A stretch of 64,000 nucleotides of DNA from Cordia subcordata (lineage: Eukaryota > Streptophyta > Magnoliopsida > Boraginales > Cordiaceae): assembly GCA_028554755.1 (NCBI GenBank), contig JAPTOF010000004.1, positions 2,177,501-2,241,500 on the forward strand, given 5' to 3'. Below the pieces are notes generated by a model, which worked only from the letters and a program-made list of their open reading frames with translations, was not told the origin of the DNA and made no database searches. The position numbers and the translations under genes were made by a program. This document shows, piece after piece, positions 54,636-64,000 of the stretch (the stretch's first letter is position 1; each line of letters opens with the position of its first letter).

Positions 54636-57600
54636 ATGGACCATTTGTGGACGGAAACGAGCGTTGTCGGCGCCGGAGTGCATCTGCCGGAAAGCCCAAG
54701 ACAGCCAATGGAGTTCCTCTCGAGGTCATGGAGTGCCTCAGCTCTCAAAGTCTGCAAGGCTTTAGCTCCTAAAACTCCATCTCTGCTCCCCAGGGCTGGA
54801 ATTGCTAACTCAGTCAACAATGCTATACCTGAAAACAATGCCGCCGGTGTTGTCGACGATGAGTCTTCAAAGCTTGCCGGCAACACATTCTCTTTTGCTT
54901 CTTCGGCAACGTCTCAGCTTGTTCTTGAACGCATTATGTCTCAGTCTGTAAGTCTTAAACACCCAAAAGCATTTATGTTCTGCATCATCTGTTCTTGATC
55001 ATCACTGCTTGTGTTAAAAATATCTGGGGTTACCCTTATTGGATGTCTTGAATTTGAACCTTTTTTTTTTGTGAAGAATTATATATTCTAACACCCCTAA
55101 CGTGTAACTACAGTCGTTATGCTGGAATGGGAGAGGGTGTGAGACATCGTTGAAGTTACCCTTGTTAGGCGTCTTGAACTTGAATTATTTTTATTTTTAT
55201 TTTTATGTGGATGATTTTATATTCTAATACCTCTTACGTAACCACAATAATTATGTTTGGAAGTGACATATCACTAAGGTTACCCTTATTAGGTGTCTTG
55301 GGAATTTGAAATTTTTCAATGTACGAGGATTATATATTTTGACATCTTTCGAGCGTAGACAGACACAATGATCATGATGCGAGACCATTAGAAGGGTTAC
55401 AGGTGGACATAATGTAAATCAATTGATCAATATAAGAAGTAATTCAGGACGTTTATTAGAGGTCTTAAATCTTAAGATTTTACTACGTAGGAAGAAAATA
55501 TATTGCACTAACTTGCATGATTTCTCTAAGCTGCCTCCTCTACTTTCATTTTTTTGTTATTACTTACAAGGTATTGTTAGTTACGTTCTTTATATTTTAC
55601 GTCACAAATGCTTTCAATGTTTCATTTTTTTTAAGGTAAGAGTTTTAAAATTCTCTCATATCAGTAATTCTCTCATATTAATGAGCGGAATCTTGACCAT
55701 TCATAGGTGGGTAAAAATATCTCCGTTATCTATGTTAAATTTTTTCAAAAAAAATTTTTGCCTCCCATTACTCACTTTTTTGGAATTTATCATAAATGAA
55801 TAGTTGAGATAATTTTAACCAACACATAAATAATTGAAATATTCCTCTCATATCAATATGAATCCTGATCCATCCAACCAGCTATGTAATTGATTGATTA
55901 CTAGTAAGAGTTTATTAATTAGAGTGACCCAATCTGCTTAACAATGGCTTTATGCGATGTGCAGGAAATTTCGCCGTTAACGTCGGGAAGGTTGTCACAC
56001 AGTAGCGGACCACTGAACGGCTCCCTTACTGAAGAAACTGAAAGTCCACCAGTATCTCCAACTGAGGAGTTTGAAGATGTCGTTAAGGTAATGCCTGATC
56101 CTTTTTTTTTTTGGATTTAATTTTGTCTTAACGTTATAAAATAATTATATAAAATGATTTAAATAATTAATCATCATTAAATTTAGTATTAATCCTCGAT
56201 CAAGAAAAGCATATAGCATGATCCAAATCCCCATGGCTTTATCAGCTTCCCATGTGAATATGCTTTTCTCCAAAAAACGAGGCTCCATGTAGTCATTGGT
56301 CAATGATAGCGCCTTAATAGATGAAACCTACGTGGTCTCGACATAAAGCAACCACTGTTTTCATCTTTCTCCATTATTTTCAGAAAAAGTTATTCAAGAA
56401 AAATGCTTTTGCTACTTCCCATACGAGAAAAACCTTTTCTTTTTTATATTTACAAAAAAGCTTAAGCATCCAACTTTTGACTTTCTTAGTCCCTTTGACA
56501 TAAGTAACATGAGTCGAAATGCTTTTTGAATGAGAAATTTTTGTCATTAGAAAAAAAAAAAAAAAGTCACTCTTCAACTCCAAATTAGATCAAAAAAGAA
56601 AATTCCCCCACAAACTATTGAGAGGACCATCATAACAGTAAAAACTAAGCATACCTTAAATAAATACATCAATTATCTTTTTTATAAACTCAAATTAATA
56701 TGATCCAAAATATAAAATTAAATATTTTCAAACTTACAGTCACTCATTTTTTTAAAAAAAATAGTGAAAATAATCAAACATTTTTAATTTCTTTAAAAAA
56801 ATTAAAATTTGTCCATATACAAAGTTCAAAAACAATCTCTGATTATACATGCAAATTAGATGACGTGGTAATTTTAATAATCATTTTAAAAATTCTTTGC
56901 TTACTGCTTAATTAACATTCATGTCGTCTGCAGTATCTGCGTGCAAACAAAACTTTACAACCCCTATTCACAAACACACGCAACGCCTACAATGGCGGCG
57001 GAGTTCCCACCACGCCTGGTGGTAGAACAGTGGGGAGGTGGCTGAAGGAGAGAAAAGAGAAGAAGAAAGAAGAGACGAGAACCCAAAACGCACAGCTCCA
57101 CGCAGCCATCTCAGTCGCCGGAGTAGCCGCTTCGGTGGCCGCAATCGCAGCAGCCACAGCCGCAGCATCTTCAAAAGACAAGGATGAGCAAATGGCGAAG
57201 ACGGACATGGCTGTTGCATCAGCTGCAATGCTGGTGGCTGCACAATGCGTTGAGGCTGCTGAATCAATGGGAGCCGATCGTGATCAGCTCATGTCGGCGA
57301 TTAGCTCTGCTGTTCGTGTTCGTTCTCATGGCGATATTTCCACTCTCACTGCTGCTGCTGCCACAGGTGACCAAGGATTTCCATTATGAAACAATTGGTT
57401 TATGAAAATTCTCCATTTGGCACTGTTTTTATGCGAATCTTATATAATAATTAATATAGTAATAGAATCTTCTGCGAGACGCTATCTACAAGACTCGTAC
57501 CGACACGTGGCGGCACAAATCGGTAATATTAAGTCTGTTTAGCTCTAGACATTCAAAAGTACATACTTTGTGTGAGATTAAAAGTCTAATATTGTCATGC

Positions 57601-58614
57601 CGTCAAAATAGAAGACAAGACCAAATAAACTGATACTTTTATTCAACAGAAAAAAACTCTGCTGCTAAAAACACTCCAATCCAATAATTAAAATCTCATA
57701 GCTAAATCAAACAAAGTATAATTATTTTGTGTTTGCAGCTCTGCGTGGAGTAGCTACCTTGAAGGCGAGGGCACTCAAAGAAGTGTGGAATATTGCAGCA
57801 GTGATTCCCACAGAGAAAGGGCTTGGTCGCAATGGTAACAATAACTATAATGAAAATGTATACTTTTACGAGGGGCTTGATCCAGAGGAGAATTTTTTGA
57901 GTGTTTGTAATCAAGAGCTGCTTGCAAAGGGTTGTGAACTTCTTAAGAGGACCCGAAAAGGTATTGGATCAAGAATGTAGACTGTCAATGCTATCTTGCT
58001 TGTTGGGAAAGTCGAATTTAGTTTCCTATTTTCGTGTTTCAGGGGATCTTCACTGGAAAATCGTCTCTGTCTACATCCATCAAAGTGGGCAGGTGGGTAA
58101 TTTAGTCGTGTTACATGAACAAATCGTAAATTTTAATACAAGCATATAAGTACTTGAATTATTCGATAAGTTATTTCATTACGTACTAAAATTCATGTCA
58201 TCTTGACATCCCAAATTTAATCTTTTGCAGGTGATGCTGAAAATGAAGAGCAAACATGTAGGCAACACCATCACCAAGAAAAAGAAAAGTAATCACCAAT
58301 CTCCAATTAACTACTAAACATCACCTTGCCTATCTTGGAATCAAAGTAAAGAGCGTGAAAATTAACAAAAAAATACATAATCTAAACTTTTGACTGCAGA
58401 TGTGGTGCTGGAGGTTTACAAGGACATGCCAGCGTGGCCTGGTAGGCACCTGTTCGAGGACGGGGAACAGCGACGATACTTTGGGTTGAAGACAGAAGGG
58501 CGTGGAGTGGTCGAGTTTGAATGTAGAAATCAGAGGGAGTATGACATGTGGACACAAGGTGTCTCGCGTCTTCTCTCTATTGTAGCCGAAAAGAAGGAAC
58601 GACTCCAAAATTAA
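54636..58614 (+). CDS. FKD1: FORKED1-like DUF828/PH domain protein
   Basis: Seven coding exons: 54636-54947, 55965-56087, 56934-57366, 57739-57960, 58043-58092, 58231-58288 and 58400-58614. They join in frame into 470 residues. The long N-terminal region is a DUF828 (auxin canalisation) domain: [20 protein letters not shown] near the start, [17 protein letters not shown], an Ala-rich helix ([20 protein letters not shown]) and [18 protein letters not shown]-terminal PH-like domain (about 364-463) reads [27 protein letters not shown] and [13 protein letters not shown]. Arabidopsis FKD1 (At3g63300 from memory) acts with its relatives in PIN1 trafficking and leaf vein closure; that function is inferred. 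It has the order and spacing of the family. Intron 1 contains a tandem repeat. The gene converges with BIL4. Confidence 0.92.
55028..55400 (+). repeat. three-copy ~125-bp tandem repeat in FKD1 intron 1
   Basis: GGTTACCCTTATTGGATGTC, AGTTACCCTTGTTAGGCGTC and GGTTACCCTTATTAGGTGTC start at 55028, 55154 and 55278 (periods 126 and 124). Each is followed by 'ttgaaYttgaa', a T-rich tract, 'attatatattctaacacc' and 'acacaatRatYatg' blocks. The copies have decayed. Confidence 0.75.
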
Positions 58615-58956
58615 GATATAACGATGTTACAATAAATGGATTTTGCTATGTAGAAAATGAATTTTCATCTTCATTTAATGGTGGTAGATTCTGTCTAATT
58701 TTTTAAAAAATGTGCATCCTCACCTTATAAGCGGCTCATCTCTTGCATTATTTCAAAAGCAGGACCTGATAGAATGCGAAACAAACCCTTTCCTATATTG
58801 ATTTTTACACATTGCACATCCCCTACAGCGAGAGATGCAATAAGGAAAGATTATTACACACCTCCATCTCCAGTGACTAAAAAGAACTGCAAAATTAATC
58901 CCTTATGTACTGCATAACAATGGAGAAAAAGCATTGCACTGCCGCCCACAATCTGT
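58615..58956. other. convergent 3' ends of FKD1 and BIL4
   Basis: Only 342 bp separates the two stop codons, so the 3' untranslated regions lie close together or overlap. No other feature was seen. Confidence 0.6.
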
Positions 58957-61900
58957 CTATGACTCGGCGGCTCTGAAGACAGTCAACAGCGCGAGGAAGA
59001 GATTAATGATGTCTAGATACAAGGCAACAGCAGCCCAGATGTAATCGTCGTACGAGTAACGCTTGATCAAGTTGTCGGTGTCGTATATGATGTATCCGCA
59101 GAAGATTATTGAAGCCAGACAACCGTAGACCATCACTGTGATCTTGCCCAGAGGGAAGAGAATCTGCAAAACAAAACAAGTCGCGCTTCCTTCAACAACC
59201 AAGCTTAAAAAAGAGGAAAGCAGAAATTTAGATACGGATAGCCATCCCGCAAACCTGAATCAGTGCAAACAAGATGAGCACCATAAGAGCTCCAAACAAG
59301 AACGGCCCCAGGAAACTGAAATCATGGCCTCTCTTCGCAGCCCAGAATGTGTACAAAGTGAGACTAATAACCACCGCGGCCGTTAGGATGGCAGACTCGA
59401 GGATAACTTTCCCTGTCATAAAATTCGGTTCAAATACAAAAATGTATTAGCAAGTCATCCAATATTAACCACCATAAATAAGATTTAACATTCATAAAAA
59501 TGGACCTTAGATACCAGTACCACACTGTAATCTCATTAAGTGTGAAAAAATGAGAATTCAGACACTGATATAAATCACTCTGCATTTGATATTGTTAAAA
59601 ATTGATGCTCAATTTCTAGATTAATCTTCATTATTTCCAATAAATGCAACTTGCAAGATATTTTTTTTACTAATCTTGATAAGGTTTGACAAGATCTAGA
59701 GTTGCATAGAAATTAGATTACTTAGTTTAATTGGCTAAGTAATTAACTAGTTGCATGATATTGGTAATACTAGAAAATTGACTATTTGACTACCTAGAAT
59801 TAGGTAGAAACTAGCTTACTTATTTAATTAGAATAAGTAATTGACTATTTAGACTAAATCTAAATAATTAGATAGCTTTTGCTTAATTGTATCATAGCCA
59901 CCACAAGATGGATGTATCACCTATAAATTAGCACTTAGATTGTTGTAATGATGTATCAAATTATTAATGAAAAAAGCCATCATCTTATCAATGAAAAGTC
60001 CTTCTCCCTTACTTTCTCATTTTATTTCTTCTCCAACTATTCTCAAGGCAAAATATTTAATACTATTGTTTTCTCCATGTTCCAAAAATTACCAACTAAA
60101 TTTCTAGCCCAATAATTTTTTCAAATACCAACATATCTCCTAGTCTCAACTCACATGTATCAAGTATCATTTCCAAGGATAATAACTGAAACCATCATAG
60201 AAACTAGAGTAGCTGATGTGAGTGAACTAGTGAACGGAAAAGGGGATGAATGATATCCTTCCTAACTAAGAGGGTGTTTGGCTTTGCTTATAATTTAAGG
60301 TTGCTTATAAGCAGGGCAAAAAAAAAAGAAGCAACCTGGAGCTACTTATAAGCACTCGAGAAGCACTTATTTACTAAATTAATTAGTTACATGTCTTTTT
60401 TAGTCATTTTAACTACTATTACTACTTATAAGCACTTATTTAATAAAGATGTTAGCAGTTTATAAGTATATATTATCCAAACACATCTCTACTTATTTAT
60501 CACGGTTGCTTATAAGCACTTAAAAATAAGCAAAGCCAAATGGGCTCTAACTCAATTCCAAATGGAGTTTTTCACACCACTAACGTAAATACTCGTGATC
60601 AACAAATACAAACTAATTTTGCGGTAGTAAGTTCCAAAAATAAATCCAATCTCCAATCATATGCTCCTCTATTTCTTCACTTTTTTTGTCTTCTGATTTG
60701 TCCCTTTTGCGGGGCCGAAGTTAACTAACGCCCAGTCATACACAAGGAGGTTAACTCAAACTATGCTTTTTACCAATTTACCAAACTAGCTACGCTCCCA
60801 GAACAACATGCAGATATAAAGTTCCCTTTCAAACAATTCGTATGGGTAATTAATCACTACATACATCCCATGAGTTCAAAAGAAAGCCAACATTAACTAC
60901 ATGAATTCAAAAGAAAGCCAACATTAACTACATGAATTCAAAAGAAAGCCAAAATTAACAACGCTCCATTTTGTATAAAATGGCAAAAAATTACATCATA
61001 AAATCTGTTGCTCTTGTATTGACATAAAAGCCAGGCGTCAATAATCTACTAGAACAAGTAAAGAAAAGAAAATCCTTGACAAAGAGTTGTTAGCTATGCT
61101 CTAAGGCAAGTTTAAACAAGAGTACTCTTCAAGGAACAATAAATAGAATCAAACAGAGCGGAAAGCTTACTCAAGCAACAAATCATAAGTTGAATATCAG
61201 GAAATACAAATACGCATTTACCAAAACATACAAGGAAATTAGAAATAGATAAGTAGATCAATTACCATAACATATACAGAATCAATAGACATCATTCATT
61301 CATATTGAAGATCATTTACTCCACGCACGCGAAATCTCATAATTATCCCAATCGGGCTGAAATGAACACAATAGCACTCCATTAATTTCCACCTTCTAAC
61401 CAACCAGCTTTTGCATGCGTCTAAATGCTTGTATCTAAACACTACCAGAACAACTCTACTAGTCCTCCCACATTCTGAGTTCATACTTAAAAAAGTTATC
61501 CTAACTTTCTTTCAAACGCATCATTTGTAAAATACGATTGTCGCAAACACATCTTAAGATCCTCCGCTCTATCCCGTATGTTCATAACATATTAATACTT
61601 CACCGTATATGCCAAACAAATACATGCATATATACACGCACGCTCACACACATAAATGTATTGTGCTATATGAATAAGTAGTATGAAAGAAAATCAAGAA
61701 AAGAGATGCTCACCAGGAGCGAATGCACAAGTCAATCCAATCGCAAAAGCAATAGCCACCGTAAATATAGCAAGTAGAAGATAGTTCACCGGATGCTTTT
61801 TGTGGTAGAAATACAACGGGCACAACACTAAAACAATTAAAAAAAAAAAAAATTTACAACAAAAGTTAATGAAAAAAGGAAATAACAATTTCAACGAAAA

Positions 61901-62281
61901 TTTTACTCTTCACTTTTAGTAAAACACAACAAGAATTAAACAATCAGAATATATCATTTGAATTTGAACTACTACTTCAAAAAAAATTTAAGAGAAATGA
62001 AAGAATAAACTATACACTATACGCGTACCGATGAAAGGAGTGATGATGAGAACAATGTAAACAGCCAATCCGGCAGGGGTGGTGGCGAAGAATTGCTTGA
62101 TAGGGTGAACGGTGACCACGACGGCGGCGACGGCGACGGTGAGAAGCAACTGAATAGCCACAATGGAATAAATCTTCCTAATAAACGACCATCTCAACTC
62201 CGGATTCTCCAGCATCGTCGGATACAGCCGATTGTCTCCGCCGCTCTCCACGTCACCTTTCCGGTACGCCTGGTTCCACAT
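58957..62281 (-). CDS. BIL4: BIL4/LIFEGUARD-type BAX inhibitor-1-like membrane protein
   Basis: Four coding exons on the minus strand: 62281-62029, 61827-61714, 59412-59255 and 59163-58957. They join in frame into 243 residues, normal for plant LFG proteins. A hydrophilic N-terminus (MWNQAYRKGDVESGGDNRLY) precedes seven predicted membrane helices. Family landmarks include NPELRWSFIRKIYSIV, LYFYHKKHPVNYLLL, KRGHDFSFLGPFLFG and IIYDTDNLIKRYSYDDYIWA. Conserved aspartates include D203 and D205 in YDTD and D226 in the last helix, comparable to the pH/calcium-sensing pair of bacterial YetJ. Arabidopsis BIL4 (At3g63310 from memory) promotes brassinosteroid signalling with BRI1, and relatives restrain cell death; both roles are inferred. 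Intron 2 is long (2.3 kb) and holds a MITE and a minisatellite. Confidence 0.92.
60270..60545. mobile_element. hAT-like MITE in BIL4 intron 2
   Basis: A 276-bp element. The left end GAGGGTGTTTGGCTTTGCTT and the right end, AGCCCATTTGGCTTTGCTTA in reverse complement, are inverted repeats. Flanks CTAACTAA (60262-60269) and CTAACTCA (60546-60553) match at 7 of 8 bases, consistent with an 8-bp hAT-type target duplication. The interior repeats CTTATAAGCACTT. Noncoding. Confidence 0.65.
60870..60962. repeat. 31-bp minisatellite, three copies, in BIL4 intron 2
   Basis: Three consecutive copies of a 31-bp unit starting ATGARTTCAAAAGAAAGCCA at 60870, 60901 and 60932. The second differs from the first by one base and the third by a few near its end. 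Confidence 0.9.
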
Positions 62282-62438
62282 CTTTTATCACTATATGTTC
62301 TTTTCTTTTATTATTATTTTCTTGTGAGAAAATGTATTTTATTTGAAATTTAAAACGCACGAAAAATATTTTCTTATTCTGGAATGCTAGCGAGCTTTGT
62401 GCTTTGCGGTTATGGGGGGAAAAGCATCGAGTAAACTG

Positions 62439-62446
62439 CTTATATA
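62439..62446 (-). promoter_or_regulatory. TATA box, BIL4
   Basis: Minus-strand TATATAAG about 158 bp upstream of the BIL4 ATG, implying a leader of roughly 125 nt. Confidence 0.5.
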
Positions 62447-62508
62447 CATGTTGTTGGGGCGGTGCTTTCTCTTTTTTGTTTTACTTGTGGTGTTTTATTG
62501 TGAGCGTG

Positions 62509-62516
62509 ACACGTGG
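62509..62516 (-). promoter_or_regulatory. G-box/ABRE-like site upstream of BIL4
   Basis: ACACGTGG, containing the palindromic CACGTG core, lies about 65 bp beyond the TATA box. bZIP and bHLH factors bind this core, and the ACACGTGG form is typical of abscisic-acid response elements. Function is inferred from the motif and position only. Confidence 0.4.
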
Positions 62517-63675
62517 AATGTGTATCATGAAACAACAATCCAGACTTCTCTGGGTGGGTCATCTGACTTCTGAAGCAACTTTTTTCTTATAGAAGTGAGT
62601 TGGAAGTGGGGAAGAAGCGATCAACTTGCCAGGTCATAAAGCAATGCCAACTAATTAAGTTAAAATATTGCTGCTTAATTCGAAAGATTTATTTCTTTTG
62701 AATTACAAAACCTTTGCTATTTTTTTGTCATGTCTTTTAAAGATAGTAAATTGAACATATCTTTTGCCTTCTCTATTGTTTTTGGTTTGAATTGAGGACC
62801 TAATGTTATAAAATTTGTTGTCTAATAAGAATCACTTGCTTATTTAACCGGAAAAAAAAAATGAACACGTCTTACTGTTTAATTAATGTTTATTTTTAAT
62901 GGCATCATTAATAAGAGAATACATATTTAAACGGCCCCTTAAATGCACGATCCATCTTTCTACATAGACCTAGATAAACCTTGGCAACAAGCTCACCTAT
63001 CTAATCGTTACCAAGAATTTCAATAGATTGTGCATTTGATGTAATCTTATTCCCTTTGGCTTTTGAGGTGCAACTTGCCAATGGATTGTCTTATTATTGC
63101 CTGGAATGTTCCAAGAGATGAGCAATTAATCAATTCTTGATTAAAATATTCGTTCACTCTAATTTCTCTAGAACTCTCCCTCCAGTTAGTGGTTCTACTT
63201 CCATATTCATTCTTTTTCTTCATTTAATATATTTAATTTTTTATAATAAAACTTACTTTAGACAAATTATAATATATAATGATACATCATATCAACTTTT
63301 TTAAATTGATCCAAGACGATCCATGCACGACCTGTTTAATTAAGACATAAGAAATACATTCAAACTCGAAATATTGATAGAAAATTACACACGCTGTATT
63401 AAAAACCTTCTCTAGATTGTTTTCTGATACACCTCCGGGATTTATGTGATTTATTGTATCTGGAATTCTTTTCCTGATATATTTTTGCAATACATTTTTA
63501 CTGTAAAATTGACAATGTTTTGGTACCTTACAAGAAGTATACAATTGCACTTGAAAAAAGAAAAAGAGAGAAAAAAAAGAAAAGAATTTAGTTGCAATTA
63601 GTGAGAAATTCAAACAGTGGAGTTTATTATTCTTTTAGAAGTGAAGCATTGAGTAGTGCACAAATTACACTACAT
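62517..63675. other. intergenic upstream of BIL4
   Basis: AT-rich sequence with no recognisable gene. The 108-codon minus-strand frame at 63287-63613 begins in a low-complexity Phe-rich stretch and shows no homology I can name. Confidence 0.55.
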
Positions 63676-64000
63676 TGTCACGCCCTTAGCCTAACCTAAG
63701 CGCTGTATGCGGTACTTAGACATTTTTCTACAGCAAAAGTGGCTAAGTCAGCCTGAAAACCACGAACAAAAGGCTTCGCAAACCAAATAATAAAGCAGCG
63801 AAAGTAAAGAGTTGAGAGAATAAGATTTTTGTATTGCTCTCAAACTTTTTTCTATGTCTTACAAATGAAAATGCTAGGCTATTTATACATGCTTGTAGTC
63901 TAATGAATGGCTAAGATCATTTCAATCTAATGGCTAATATGTGTTTCTAGAAGATTCTACCCTAATTATGAGATATTTATAACCAATCTCAAACCATAAT
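63676..64000. mobile_element. possible LTR-type sequence at the right edge
   Basis: Starts TGTCACGCCCTTAGCC, a style of opening common to plant LTRs. It contains a TATTTATACATG word near 63880 where a TATA-like signal would fall. The other end is outside the window, so this is only suggestive. Confidence 0.25.

Noticed and set aside
59593..60133. Possible solo LTR in BIL4 intron 2 (TGTTAAAA start, CCAACA end, TATAAATTAG word)
   Set aside because: The 5-bp flanks (GATAT and TATCT) do not match and no second copy is present, so the boundaries are unsupported.
60870..60962. CRISPR-like array
   Set aside because: The three 31-bp units abut directly with no spacers and lie in a plant intron; it is a minisatellite.

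Overview
This is nuclear DNA of a flowering plant, most likely a eudicot. It is AT-rich, the genes are split by canonical GT-AG introns, the noncoding DNA is full of small inverted-repeat elements, and every recognisable protein belongs to a plant family. I cannot name the species. Exon chains below were joined by hand: each junction keeps the reading frame and each product is close to its family's usual length.

Layout. A possible gene start on the minus strand touches the left edge (1-53). NET1, a large actin-binding NETWORKED-1 coiled-coil gene, runs 3651-11059 (+). An ALP1-type domesticated PIF/Harbinger transposase gene (11751-13548, -) converges on it. A 12-exon SULTR3;2-like sulfate transporter gene follows (14772-21431, -). 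About 19.5 kb without a recognisable gene (21.8-41.1 kb) holds small DNA transposons, degenerate tandem repeats and an internally deleted Ty1/copia element (34146-37060). The right side is gene-dense: a NEK4-like NIMA-related kinase (42698-47725, +), a 2OG-Fe(II) oxygenase-like protein (48574-50755, +), a FORKED1-like DUF828/PH protein (54636-58614, +) and a BIL4/LIFEGUARD-type BAX-inhibitor membrane protein (58957-62281, -).

The neighbours do not form one pathway. They look like two conserved blocks: from memory, Arabidopsis has SULTR3;2 next to NET1C (At4g02700/At4g02710), and ALP1, NEK4, a 2OG oxygenase, FKD1 and BIL4 consecutively (At3g63270 to At3g63310). Here ALP1 sits between NET1 and SULTR3;2, and the repeat-rich interval separates that group from NEK4.

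I found no clearly new biological system. The most interesting items are several nonautonomous elements with GRGTAAA-type ends (two with perfect 9-bp target duplications, Mutator-like), loss of two of the three DDE positions in the ALP1 protein, a plastid trnL(UAA) fragment in a kinase intron, a NAGNAG tandem splice acceptor, and a tRNA-derived SINE-like insertion nested inside a MITE within a SULTR intron.
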